A DNA stretch of 64,000 nt from Sanderia malayensis (lineage: Eukaryota; Cnidaria; Scyphozoa; Semaeostomeae; Pelagiidae): the NCBI GenBank assembly GCA_013076295.1, contig RQOL01000810.1, positions 1 through 64,000 of the forward strand, in the 5' to 3' direction. This document shows positions 1-10,689 of the stretch, piece after piece. Position 1 is the stretch's first letter. Each line of letters begins with the position of its first letter. The notes under the pieces are model-generated. The model saw nothing but the letters and a program-made list of their open reading frames with translations. It did no database searches and was not told the DNA's origin. The translations under genes were made by a program, and so were the position numbers.

Positions 1-560
1 CTGGAGATAACGTTTCCGGTACCCAGTATGCTTTGCTGATCTACTGGGAGTATAACAGCTCAGCCACGTGAAGTTTGAGGCCTTTGATCTTGGTTTGTGG
101 AGGGGAAGAATATCGGGATGACTTGGAAGAAATGTCGAAGAAGAACCACGAGGAAAATCATGGAAGCTGATGCAACGTAACAAAAATGGCGGATATTTGT
201 AGTTGGACTATGCTTTCCTTGTCTTTCAAGACTTCAGTGATTAGTAAATATGTCAATTGGAAAGAAGCCACCAAGCTGATAGCTGGAACATCTTCCAAAT
301 GCCTGGAAAACTTATCCAAACTTTCTTCTTCTTTTAGTCAGGTAAGCTTTTTTACCTTGTAGGATGTTTTAGGACTATCATTTCTCTTAAATGTGTCTAA
401 TTATTACTTGTGACTGCAAAACATGATGACGTTATTAAATTAATCTAAATTTACTTTTCCTTTTCAGGAATGTAGATGCAGCTTGTACACGTTCTAAATG
501 ATTGGAAAGACTAGCCGAAGTTTCTTGACTTGGTGAGGTAAGCTTTTAGGACTATCACTT
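1..560 (+). repeat. left arm of long inverted repeat (truncated by window edge)
   Basis: Reads as the reverse complement of 3060-3604, with scattered substitutions and small indels. The arms share a TATA-like box, an ATG-containing exon, its splice donor and part of the following exon. The similarity is still running at base 1, so the arm probably extends to the left of the window. The roughly 2.5 kb between the arms holds a hAT-type element and no convincing gene. Confidence 0.8.
186..537 (+). pseudogene. two-exon gene fragment in left inverted-repeat arm
   Basis: An ATG at 186 opens 52 codons ending exactly at a strong donor (CAG|gtaagc, 341/342), beginning MADICSWTMLSLSFKTSV. A TATA-like GTATAACA lies about 135 bp upstream. 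The next acceptor (ttttcag, 467/468) leads to an exon at 469-537 that resembles exon 2 of the opposite arm (Asp-Trp-Lys-Asp core) but meets a stop in the spliced frame. Every visible donor here is the same gtaagctttt. I do not recognise the protein; there is no known domain. It looks like a decayed gene or a transposon-borne exon pair. Its partner on the minus strand points inward, so the two would be transcribed convergently. Confidence 0.45.
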
Positions 561-1607
561 CTGTGTTTTAAGCTATTTTTCTTTTTGATTGCTCTCTGGT
601 CACAAAATTTAAGATTAGAAGAGATCGCTTCGAATGAACTTATAAAAAATGCTGAAATTGTTTGTACATATTTGAAACTCTGGGCGAATACCTAACAATG
701 CAATAAGCGAATCAAAAATGGCATGGAATAATCGTCTTATTTTAGGGAATATTTTGCTGTAATGGATAGTAAATTGTAACAGCACAAACTTTACTGATCG
801 TTAAGTTTCATTTATTTACAGAATGCTGAAATAAAAGAAAAGCTGATGGTTAAGAAGCTGGTGAAAATATCCGAAGTTTCTTCTTCGTTTTCCGCCAAGC
901 AATCTTTGACTTATAGTCAGTTTAGTTGAACGGGAAAAGAATAATTGAGCCCTTTATAGGCCGAGGTAACTTCTTTGTCTCGTTTCTCCATTTTGTTTGT
1001 ACCTCGGGAAATTCATTGTCTACAAATAACCTATTAATCTAGGAAGTTCCAGAATAGCGAATTTGGATATAATAAATATTATAAGTCTGAGAAAGTGGGA
1101 GGAAATAGCAGACAATAGCAACAACACTTTTATACAAATAATTTTATGTATTCATTCAACTTTAACATCACAAATATAATTGCTTTTATTGTAAGTCTAA
1201 AATTAATTGTCTATTATACAATTTTTAGTTCTTTATAGCCATCATCTTTTTCTGGCCTTTCTCGTTTCGTTTTTAGATTTTGGGTCGAAGCTTCTATTTC
1301 ACGGATGACCAATCTAGAAGTTAAAATAGATGCATTAATTTAGTATTTCGATTCACAACAAATGTAGCATAAATCTGTATAAATTTAAATCAGTAGTATG
1401 AAAGACATTAAACATTAGTTCTACACTACTAAAAAGATTTAAAAAAGATTATTAAATTAATTAAATACAGCTTCAATTTTTGTCTTACCTTACAAGATGG
1501 TCCTATTCTCACTTTTCTTTCATCACATCCCCAGATGGACGAGGCCTGAAATTGAAATAACACATGTTAATATATATCAAATTATGTCACTATTTGTCAT
1601 ATTTATG

Positions 1608-2447
1608 CAGTGGCGTAGCTACGATTTGGCGGTGAAGGGGCGAAACCCGGACAAATTCCGACAATATTCCGACAATATTCCGACAAAATTTAGTGATGTT
1701 GACAAATTTTTTGACAAACACCTTTAAAGTTTGGTCGTTGCCCCATTTATACGTCCTATCAAAGAAAAGGAGCATTGCCTGTTGATGCTCTGTTAGGCAT
1801 TTTACAAACCGATATGATACAATGAGAGCAAAGCTTAAAAGTTGTAATAAAGCTGACAAATCAACACTGGTATAAAAGCTAAATAATTATTGATGGAGAA
1901 TATTTAGCCTTAAAGGACCATGTCTCTATAAACTGTCCCAATGTAACTTTTCTTTAGGGCAAGAATATGCAACCATTTTCCATTTTAGCGATAGAAAATG
2001 GACTTTCCGGAGTAGCTTAAATTCAGGTGGAATGCTTCGGTCGGCAGCAATAATTTCACCATGGTATTTTTCATCGTGGTTCCTTCTGTAGTCACTATCG
2101 AAACAGAGCATTCTGGTCGTTTTTTGTCGTTTAACTTTACTTTGACCGACTTTAACTTTACTTTTACTTTAATCATCTGTCGAGTTGTTTGTTAAATTAA
2201 AATGAGATGAAACCGGGAAACAATTTGATGTCGTTGTTTATGAAATGAATGGATATGTGTGTGAAGCTCTATCAAAAAGAGTTTAAAACATTGAATTGAT
2301 ATTCTTCTGAGGTTCAAAATTTGTAAAATATATTTTTTAACGAAATTTTTCTCGTGGTCAATTTTCCGACAAATTTTCCGACAAGCAGCTGGAAACGTTT
2401 GGTGGGGGGGCGGCCGCCCCCCTGCCCCCCCTTTAGCTACGCCACTG
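1608..2447. mobile_element. non-autonomous hAT-type element, 840 bp
   Basis: It begins CAGTGGCGTAGCTA and ends with the inverse, TAGCTACGCCACTG. Both sides carry the same 8-bp duplication TATTTATG (1600-1607 and 2448-2455), which fits hAT integration. The right end has a run of G and C next to the terminal repeat. The interior has no transposase; the short open frames in it are unremarkable. It sits between the arms of the large inverted repeat. Confidence 0.85.
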
Positions 2448-2455
2448 TATTTATG

Positions 2456-3059
2456 TTAATACATGTAACTATGCTAATTTCAATGAGTTAGAACCAACTA
2501 TGCATCGAAGCTGGCGTTACTGAACTATTTTTTTTACCTTGGTGACTCGTGGTTTCGCATCAGAATCAACCACACATATCAAATTTGATTTTATGTTCAT
2601 AGTACATGATTTAAGAAATCAAATAAAATTCATATCGAATCTTCAAATCTAATAATCAAATCTATAATTAAAACCCTATAAAATCAAGCAACTCAAGTCA
2701 AAATAAACAACTCTTTGTCCTGACAGCTACATCGTGGTCGTTAACATCCTCTCAGAAAAAAGCCGCAAAGATTGTATTCAAAAAGAATAAACTTTCATAC
2801 GGTAATTCCAAGATTTTCACCACAGAGGAACAATCTAGTCATTATTTCCTTACAAGCTAAATATGTTACATACGAAATTCAAATGAAACTTACCTCCAGT
2901 TTAGAAATATTTCAATCCTGTTTTCCCGGCAAATGGCATTCATGAAAGCTGATATCAAATTAAGATTCATTTAATAAGTATCATGTTTTGAAGCCAGAAA
3001 GCAGTGAAAGTAATAAATAGCTCTAAATAGACACATTTAGGAGAAATGATAGTCCTAAA
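2456..3059. other. AT-rich spacer, no gene seen
   Basis: Sequence between the hAT-type element and the right inverted-repeat arm. A possible third minus-strand exon ending in a gtaagt donor near 2893 belongs to the same decayed exon family as the arm. Otherwise nothing is recognisable. Confidence 0.5.
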
Positions 3060-3604
3060 AGCTTACCTCATAAAGTCAAGAAACTTCGGATAGTCTTTCC
3101 AGTCATCTAGAACGTTCTCGAGCTATATCCACGAAAAAGAAAAGCAAATTTAGATTGACTTGATAAAATATCATATTTTCAAAGCAGCGACAAGTAAAAA
3201 TAGCTTTAATTAGATACATTTAACAGAAATGATAGTCGTAAACATCCTACAAGGTCAAAAAGCTTACCTGACTGAAGGAATAAAATTCGGATAGTTTCTC
3301 GAGGCATTCGGAAAGTGCTTCAGCTATCAGCTTGCAGGCTTATTTCCAATTGACATATTCACCAATCACTGAAGTCTTGAAAGACAAGGAAAGGATAGTC
3401 CAACTACAAGTGTCCGCCATCTTTGTTACGTTGCATCAGCTTCCATGTTTTCTTCGTGGTTCTTCTTCGACATTTCTTCCAAGTCATCCAGATATTCTTC
3501 CTCTCCACAAACCAAGATCAAAGGCCTCAAACTTCACGTGGCTGAGCCTTTATACTCCCACTGGCTCAGCAAAACATACTGGGTACCGGAAACGTTATCG
3601 CCAG
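3060..3604 (-). repeat. right arm of long inverted repeat
   Basis: Inverted counterpart of 1-560. On the minus strand it has a better TATA box (GTATAAAGG) upstream of the matching ATG at 3420. The arm boundaries are approximate because the left arm runs out of the window. Confidence 0.8.
3067..3420 (-). pseudogene. two-exon gene fragment in right inverted-repeat arm
   Basis: Exon 1 (3420 down to 3268, 51 codons) starts MADTCSWTILSLSFKTSV and ends at donor gtaagctttt. It has an internal TAA after Asn-Trp-Lys, so it is broken. Exon 2 (3122 to 3067) is open: phase 0 in, phase 2 out, with a Leu-Asp-Asp-Trp-Lys-Asp-Tyr-Pro core. The two arms carry different defects (stop in exon 1 here, stop in exon 2 on the left), so the ancestral gene was intact when duplicated. 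Unrecognised protein. Confidence 0.45.
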
Positions 3605-4429
3605 ACCATATTTGGCAATCTAACTCACATATTGACCGGAAATACCAATCTTCTCATGCGCCACATGAACCAATCAGAGAAAAGGAAGAGTGTAGATACC
3701 GCTGGGCGATGGGTTCGATGTTGTTTGTTATTGAAAACAATTTAATAAACGCATGCGTACTACAGAAACCCCCACATGTGCCCAATCAATAAATTTAGAG
3801 GGTAGTTTTAGTAACAAATAGAGTAAGACTCATTAACACTTTCTGTTGAGTGTGCCGAAACTTCCACTTGAGAAACTTAGGTTCTTGAAGAATACTTCAT
3901 TGAGACATTTCGGTTTTACTTTCAACAATTAATTTCAACACAGTTTAAATTAAGTAAAAATAATTGTGAAAACTTGGAAAAAACAGATCTGTAAATAAAC
4001 CTGTTCCAATAAAATTTAGCCAAAGAACGGCGAAACCCTATCTTCCCCGGGGGAACCTATGCCACGTGCCGAGCAGCCACTAAGGCTCACCCTCTTTCCT
4101 CATTTTGCCAATGGAGATGTTAGAGCCCGAAATATCGAAACAAAAATAACTTAAAATTCCCCGAGTGGCATTTTGCACAAGCAAGGGTCACCAACCCTCT
4201 CTGCTGTCACCTGGAAGGAAAGAGGGTTTCCGTGCACACTTTAAATGCGGGACTGTCAAAATATGAAGTATAATACGCATGCGTAAAAGCATGGAACAAT
4301 TATTGGAGATCAAATTTCAAAATTACGAGTGTACATTAAAATGAATTTTCAAACTAGCAAATGATTTGGGACAATATATTGAGTTTAAAAAAATTTAATT
4401 GCTTACTCATGTATGATAGAAAATTTAAA
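3605..4429. other. no gene seen
   Basis: AT-rich, apart from a G+C-richer patch around 4020-4250 containing CCCCGGGGG and short repeats of an AGAGGGTT type. No domain, splice-bounded exon or terminal repeats recognised. Confidence 0.4.
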
Positions 4430-4966
4430 TAGCTATCCGTGGGAGATCTGGGTCCACGAACCATTACTCCTAGAAGGCTGGGAATTGTCTCAACGTGATC
4501 AGTGGAACCTATTTAGTATAATTAGACTCCTCGTGAGTCATTTTTCAGTCTATTTCAAAATTTGGATTTTTCAGTACGTACTCCATGTATGATAGAAAGT
4601 TTAGATAGCTATCCGCGGGAAATCTTGGTGGACTAAAATTTGAACCATTAATTCTAGAGAGCTGGGAATTGTCTCAACGTGATCAGTAGGACCTATTTAG
4701 TATAATTCGACTCCTTGTGAGTCGTTTTTCAGTGTATTTCAAAATTTGGATTTTTCAGTACCTACATCATGTATGATGGAAAACTTAAATAGCTATCCGC
4801 GGGAGATCTGGGTCCACGAACCATTACTCCTAGGGAGCTGGGAATTGTCTCAACGTGATCAGTGCGACCTATTTAGTATAATTTGACTCCTTGTGGGTCA
4901 TTTTTCAGTTAATTTCGAAATCTGAATTTTTCAGTACCTACTTCATGTATGATAAAAAACTTTAAT
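4430..4966. repeat. about 180-bp tandem repeat, three copies
   Basis: Units start TAGCTATCCGCGGGA at 4430, 4606 and 4790 (spacing 176 and 184 bp). Each contains GGGAATTGTCTCAACGTGAT and a TTTTTCAGT motif. The fourth unit breaks off near 4966 and resumes at 10059, so the DIRS-type element inserted into this array. Confidence 0.9.
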
Positions 4967-5184
4967 ACTCACCTGTCTCAGGAAGTGGGCGTTCGTGCGT
5001 TAGCCCTTAAACTGCCTGAGCAAAACCTAGCCCTAAGGTCGGTGATTGCCCAGGAAAACACTTTTCCCGCCAAGGGACACGCAAGTGTACCCACCAATCG
5101 CCGAACGCTAACACTACAATCCTAGAACACCTAGCAATAACGGGTGGCCTGAAGACCAAACTTACCATTAGGACTATTATGATA

Positions 5185-5600
5185 AGATACACAAGGCCCG
5201 CAGGCAACAGCACGGCCCGCAGGCAACGCAAGGCCCAACGGGAACAGCAACAGCAAGGCCCGAAGGCAACAGCAACAGCAAGGCCCGAAGGCAGACAAAT
5301 GGCCCGAAGACCAAAATTATCATGAGTGTTATTGTGATACGATACGCAAGGCCCGAAGGCAAAAAGCAAGGCCCGAAGGTAGACAAATGGCCCGAAGACC
5401 AAAATTATCATGAGTGTTATAGTGATACGATACGCAAGGCCCGAAGGCAAAAAGCAAGGCCCGAAGGCAGACAAATGGCCCGAAGACCAAAATTATCATT
5501 ATTATTATTGTGATACGATACGCAAGGTCCGAAGGCAACAGCAGGGCACGACGGCAAAATGCATGGCACGCATACATAACAAGGGCTATAAGGCAAAAGC
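5185..5600. repeat. 88-bp tandem repeat in 3' region of the DIRS-type element
   Basis: The phrase GATACGATACGC recurs at 5336, 5424 and 5512 (period 88). Within and to the left of these units the shorter motif AAGGCCCGAAGGC repeats many times. The array lies just past the recombinase gene in the element's 3' non-coding part. It is open in several frames only because the unit lacks stops; the cysteine-rich minus-strand frames are not genes. Confidence 0.85.
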
Positions 5601-5835
5601 ATGGCCTGGGGGCGTTATACGGCGCAAACGCAGCAGTCAGAATCGACGACAAAGCAAAAACTCACGTTAATGAAGCTAACCATATAGAACGATGCTAGTT
5701 AGGTTGAATACAGCTAACACAACAAAACGATGCAATAACAAAACAAGAAAGCTATGCAACCAAGGGTAATAGATGCAAAAGGTTACATAAAAAGTTATTG
5801 AAATGCTACTATGGTTAGTATTTTTCCTTGTATTG

Positions 5836-6786
5836 TCAAACACTAGCAAGAGACGAAGCAGACGCAAGGCAATGGGAAGCAGAGGTAAGACGGTGCTGGG
5901 GCAATTTTATATAGACTTGATAGGCTTCACTGGACCAGCGACCAAGGGCTTTAATCAAATGGTCTGGAAAACCCAACGAAGCTGCAGTAGTCGCTGCACC
6001 AACCCGGAAACTGTGCAGGGTATAATGACCCTTCCAACCAGCCGATAAAAGAACTTGTTGCAACCGCCTGTAGAGTTTCTGGCGAGTCAACGGTGATCCA
6101 TCTGCATGCCGGAACAATGGGCCGGATTGATTGCCCCGAAGGCGCATAAAGGTCATCAAGGCGGAGACTGGGCAAAGAGCAGTATCAGAGCGGGCCAAGA
6201 CAACAGAGCAACCTTTGCCAAACTGATCAGTTTTAGAGCGAGGCAAATGGAGAAAAACATTATCTGGCACAGGGTATTTGTCAACAGAGATGCTATCTGA
6301 CGACAAATGAGATTGAGGGGAAAACTCACGAGAATGTGAAGTAAATTCCCCCGCCCGTAAGAAACCGAAAAATGCTGTACAGCATGCAGCCCAAAACATG
6401 ACATCATCAAAACTATCGAAGTTTAGCTGCCATTTGATGGTATGTAACACAAAGGCTGTAATGGGAAGCTTGGTGGGTCTAGCAGAGGAGCTTTTAGTTC
6501 GACAAAGTCCTTTAATGGCCATAGGAATGCGATGCGTATTAACAAAAGGATCCTCATATCCTTGAGAAATATGCAGCAATCGAACAGCTGCGAGATACAC
6601 CTTTAAAGTTGACGCTTGACAAGACTGGCTCATCTTGCCGATAAAACATAACAACGTTAACTCTGAAGCTGGACAAGCAGAGCCATTTGCATGAAGGAAG
6701 TTGTTTGTCTCGCAGAATAGAAGAAACCGTTTCTTAGCTGCGGAATATGTTCGCCGCGTGTTAGTTGATAACGCATTGCTTAGCAA
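5836..6786 (-). CDS. DIRS-type tyrosine recombinase (intact)
   Basis: A complete 316-residue open frame. It catalyses integration of the element's circular DNA by strand exchange through a tyrosine. The N-terminal SAM-like half (about residues 1-105) starts with the usual NTRRTYSAAKKRF helix. The catalytic half has Arg in FFGFLRAGEF (about residue 143), a Lys in SKTDQF, the His-x-x-Arg box HSFRVGAATTAA, Trp in LGRWSS in the second His/Trp position, and the nucleophile Tyr in AYQVYIKLP. All expected catalytic residues are present. Its ATG overlaps the end of the RT/RNase H frame by 26 bases, typical of compact DIRS elements. It is the only intact gene of this copy, so it could still act in trans. 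Confidence 0.9.
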   Translation of the reverse strand: MLSNALSTNTRRTYSAAKKRFLLFCETNNFLHANGSACPASELTLLCFIGKMSQSCQASTLKVYLAAVRLLHISQGYEDPFVNTHRIPMAIKGLCRTKSSSARPTKLPITAFVLHTIKWQLNFDSFDDVMFWAACCTAFFGFLRAGEFTSHSREFSPQSHLSSDSISVDKYPVPDNVFLHLPRSKTDQFGKGCSVVLARSDTALCPVSALMTFMRLRGNQSGPLFRHADGSPLTRQKLYRRLQQVLLSAGWKGHYTLHSFRVGAATTAASLGFPDHLIKALGRWSSEAYQVYIKLPQHRLTSASHCLASASSLASV

Positions 6787-8410
6787 GAACTGCCACGAGG
6801 AATCCAGGGGGAAAAAGCAGGTGTCCCAATACCTCCGTTGGGACTGGCTGCGAGGTTAAATCCGCATCTGGGGCAGCAGCGAAAAAGGCCTGAAAATCAG
6901 AACGAGACAATGCATCAGCCTGAGCATTACGGATACCAGGAACATGAATACCAGTAAAAGTAAAGGAATGAAGAATAGCAAGAATAGATAATTCCCTCAG
7001 CAAGAAAGCCAAGTGACGATCTCTGCAACTGCCCTGACGAAGAGCGAACACCACCGCCATATTATCGCATCTAAAAATTATACGCTTTCTCCCCCATGAC
7101 GGACCCCAAACACTGGCAGATAGAACAACAGGAATGAACTCCTTGACCGCAATATTGATATTTGCGGATTTTGGAGGCCAAACTTGAGCAAACCACTGCC
7201 GGCCATAAATAGCCGCAAAACCAACACTGCCTGCTGCATCAGATGTTACAGAAAGGCAGGGAGTGCTGTCCCATGAAGGAAAGAGAAACAAGCTTTTGCC
7301 GTTCCAGGCGTGCAGTAGCTTAAACCACCAAGCAAGATCATCCCGTTCCCAGATAGACAGCCGGACAAAATGATGCAATTCCGCTACCGAAGAGGCCCTG
7401 TCGATCAAACGCCTAAGAAAAGGCCTACCAAGCACAATGGCTTGACAACAATGTTGAAGGCTGCCAATTAATGATAAAAAGTCACGCTTGGTACCAGATT
7501 TTCGTTAATCCCACGAACTCAACTGTGCTCTGATCTTGATAAGCTTCTCTTCCGGTAAACGCAATTCCAAAGCTTCAGTATCTAACACAAAGCCTAAATA
7601 GGTAAGAGCAGTAGAAGGCCCTCGGTTTTATCTGCTGCGAGTGGAACACCCAAAAGTTCGCACAGGCCAAAACATTTTGCAAATCCTTCTCGCAACGCGA
7701 AGAGCCTGCCGGCCCAGCCAGGAGGAAATCGTCTAGGTAATGCTGAACATGCAGAATATTTGCGTCATGCCTGAGGATAAATTGTAAACTATCCGCAAAC
7801 CGAGTAAAAATCCTGGGGCAGACCGCAAACCAAAAGGCAATGCTAAATCAATGTAAAAACGTCCTTTCCAGCACATACCCAGCAAATAGCGATGCTCTGG
7901 ACAAACAGGCAACAGTCGATATGCCCGTCGAATATCAAACTTAGCTATGAGTGCCCCTTTTCCTAACTGCATAATAAGAGAAATTGCTTCTGGGATACCG
8001 GCATAAGAGACAGCTGCTTCAGATTGTGGGATCAAGTCATTCACGCTATGGGAATGTGGAAACGATAGATCAGTTATCAACCTGAACTTACCTGGGGACG
8101 ACTTTGGAATAACGCCAAAACGATTCAGGTGTAAATCAGTTGCCGGACGTTTTGGAAAGGGGCCAGCTATCGAACCAAGCTTAACCTCCTCCGCAAGATA
8201 ACTATCAATAATGTCAGGCTTACTATAAGCTGACTGGCAATTGCGCGTGGCTGGGCGCACATGGCCCAAGGAGACCCCTAGATTAAACCCATACCGCAAA
8301 CCGTGCAAAACATAATGCGCATCAACAAACGAAGAATCGGCTAAAAAATACTGCCAAACGTAAAAATTTAATGGTGTAATAGTCACTGGGACAGGCAAAA
8401 AAGCGAGCAA
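6761..8410 (-). pseudogene. DIRS-type reverse transcriptase / RNase H (frameshifted)
   Basis: From 8410 the RT fingers and palm read through RFGVIPKSSPGKFRLITDLS, AKFDIRRAYRLLPVCPEH and ALPFGLRSAPG, then the frame is lost. The catalytic box YLDDFLL survives in another frame at about 7740, and the connection region carries further breaks to about 7440. RNase H resumes at 7435 with SVTSDAAGSVGFAAIYG, VKEFIPVV, RCDNMAVVFAL and NAQADALSR, the usual Asp/Glu/Asp/Asp framework, and ends at 6761. Function would be copying element RNA into DNA and degrading the template. At least two frameshifts and a stop make it inactive. Confidence 0.85.
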
Positions 8411-8458
8411 AAAATCACAAAAATCAAGCTGACTATAGTTAAAATCAAGGTCATATAG

Positions 8459-9448
8459 TCATTTCTGAAAGTTTCTCTTCCTCGCCACAGGGGATGAGGA
8501 CTCAACAGGTTTCGTGTGGCTTGAGGAGGACTGCTTGTTAGGGCAACGACTCTCTGGGTGCGCGCCCTTGCATGACTGGCATTGATGCAGGAAACGGCAG
8601 TTGACCAGATCGCAGTTACCATGATTCTAGCGATAACAGGGATAACTGAAACGCGAACTTGGTGACACAAGAGACTGTGAGGCCTTAGCCATCACCGTGG
8701 TCATCCAGAGCGTGGGCAAGATCTCCCCCCAATCTGTGGACGGAGTGTCTGCCACATGCTTACGGAAGGAGATGTCGTACTCCAACCAGCCCCCACCTGG
8801 AATATCACGGAATGCAGATGCAAGCAGCAGGAAACAGCTCATCAGACCCGCAATCTTCTCTGGGGCCTTATTAACAGCAATCCACATGTAGACGGCCCAA
8901 GCTTCCGCCCAATCAAGGAAGTCACGCACCGGCTGCAGTCCCGTACGTAACAGCTTAGCCAGCTGAGTTGAGGTTGGCTCACTGGCTGGTAACTTCTTCA
9001 GATTTCCAGGACGCAATAGGGTGAAATCAACGTATTGGTGAGCCTGAATTTGCTCCACCAGGTATCCTGGCACGGGGGGCAAAGCCGAAGAAACTGATAC
9101 GCCAGGCGTTGGTATAGGTGCAGCATTATCCATGGGTGGGCCCTGGGATGGCTGTGACACCAAAGCAATGGGGCCCACACTGGTAGCCATAGCAACACCT
9201 GACCCCACAGGTACAGGGGCTGGCCCATCCCGAGGCTGTGGTGCTAATCTCAGGAATGATGGGGGCAGTTGCAGGGTTCACCGGGCCTCCCTGAGAAACG
9301 GTAGCGTCACCTGGTTGCGACGCGGCCTCCGTGCCTGGAATGACAGCGACCCCTGCCCCTGACCACGAGACAGGAGGTTTACAATAGTGGCCATCGTGTC
9401 CTCCAAGTTCGTGAGACGATCGGCATCTGAGGCTGCTGGCCGACCCAT
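8459..9448 (-). pseudogene. DIRS-type gag with zinc knuckle (two nonsense codons)
   Basis: A single minus-strand frame runs from a probable start at 9448 (MGRPAASDADRL) through a proline-rich linker and a helical core (GYLVEQIQAHQYVDFTLLRP) to a C-terminal zinc-binding segment (NCRFLHQCQSCKGAHPESRC). In-frame stops interrupt it at 9278-9280 (TGA, possibly a CGA-to-TGA change) and 8627-8629 (TAG, just before the zinc segment). The terminal stop is at 8459-8461. Role by family: packaging of element RNA. The start is uncertain because the frame stays open upstream to 9718. Confidence 0.75.
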
Positions 9449-10058
9449 CGTACCTGGTACAGCATCGTGGGCCCCACTATCCGCACTGCTATCTTGTGAA
9501 GCAATGTTAGGAATAATCGACACAAAGCAAAGTTTCAAAGTAACGCCAAAGTCTAAAGTAAAAGTAAAAAGAACGATCTCACCAATCCACGGACTGAAAC
9601 TGTTTGTCGTTTCTTGAGGCTCCACGCAATGAACTCTGCAATACGGTTTCCACACAACCAAACTGAAGCCACGAGTGAATAATAAGTCACGGAAGGGCCT
9701 AACCAGATCAACGAACAATGTTGCAATTTGGTGATATTAACGTCCCAAGAACCCGCAAATAAAGACTTGTACAATCGAAATTCCAACACGGCCACGGCGA
9801 ATAAAATGTGTGACCAAAACACTGAGGAAATAATCCACTGGACGCGAGAAAACACGTAGACGAAACTGTAGCTGTAACTTTAAGGCGTGAAAAGTGATCG
9901 GAATAAATCTCAAGGGATCTAGCAAGTTAGATAGCATGGTGTCACCCGCTGTGACCTCGTGATAATGCAAGCGGACAAGCTACCGCCCTCCCAGCAACAG
10001 TGACACTTCGCCCGGGTGGTATTAACTGCGGTTAAATCAGGTCTAACCGATATTAAAC

Positions 10059-10260
10059 AGCTATCCGCGGGAGATCTGGGTCCACGAACCATTACTCCTA
10101 GAAGGCTGGGAATTGTCTCAACGTGATCAGTAGGACCTATTATTTAGCATAATTTGACTCCTTGGGAGTCATTTTTCAATCTATTTCAAAATTTGATTTT
10201 TTCAGTACGTACTTCATGTATGATAGAAAGTTTAAATAGCTATCCGCGGGAAATCTTGGT
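10059..10260. repeat. continuation of the about 180-bp tandem repeat
   Basis: Same unit as 4430-4966, resuming at AGCTATCCGCGGG and running into the start of one more unit. This is the right flank of the DIRS-type insertion. Confidence 0.9.
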
Positions 10261-10325
10261 GTGAAAAACACAAAATAAAAAACTTCCAGGGGGAAACGTT
10301 ATTTGTGTGTTCTGCTTTATTGCAG

Positions 10326-10403
10326 TTTAACCAGGCACAAAATGATAACGAGAAGAGATTTCAACTTGAGCAAAAAGCTGAGCAAATATTTCTTCGTGCA
10401 AAG
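10326..10403 (+). CDS. candidate orphan exon encoding a charged helix
   Basis: A 78-bp open segment follows a good acceptor (ttctgctttattgcag) and ends before GTTTGC, a weak donor. It encodes 26 residues rich in Gln, Glu and Lys (FNQAQNDNEKRFQLEQKAEQ...), which would form an amphipathic helix. No neighbouring plus-strand exon was found, so it may be a stranded exon or chance. The flanks are tandem repeats. Confidence 0.3.
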
Positions 10404-10484
10404 GTTTGCTTCTTCTTCATTAATGAATACCCCCTGAATGAATAGCTATTCTTTATTTACAAGTCATCATAAATTACAAAATTC

Positions 10485-10685
10485 TAAGGGGTAAAGTGTT
10501 GATTATATTGTTTCACACTGTCACCCCTGGAAAGCCCATTTGGTCCATTGGTAAAGAACATAAAATGATATATTTCCAGGGGGTAAAGTGTCTGACTATA
10601 TTCTCTTATACTGTCACCCCTGGAAGGTCCATTTAGTCCATTGATAAACAATATCAAATGATATATTTCCAGGGGGTAAACCTCG
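10485..10685. repeat. 92-bp tandem repeat
   Basis: CCAGGGGGTAAA or a variant recurs at 10485, 10577 and 10669. Each unit also carries CACCCCTGGAA and a TTTGGTCCATTG-like phrase. The minus-strand open frame here is just the repeat read through. Confidence 0.85.
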
Positions 10686-10689
10686 GCTA

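Larger units (their letters stand above)
4966..10058 (-). mobile_element. DIRS-type tyrosine-recombinase retrotransposon, about 5.1 kb
   Basis: Minus-strand order gag, RT/RNase H, YR is the DIRS order. The borders come from the interrupted tandem repeat: the unit stops after AACTTTAA at about 4966 and resumes with AGCTATCCGCGGG at about 10059. No target duplication is visible, as expected for recombinase-mediated integration. I saw no methyltransferase domain and could not confirm inverted terminal repeats. Length and gene content are those of a nearly full-length copy, but gag and RT are broken and only YR is open. Confidence 0.85.

Noticed and set aside
5007..5670. Cysteine-rich ORFs on both strands
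   Set aside because: Produced by the 88-bp/AAGGCCCGAAGGC tandem repeat; each lacks independent support.
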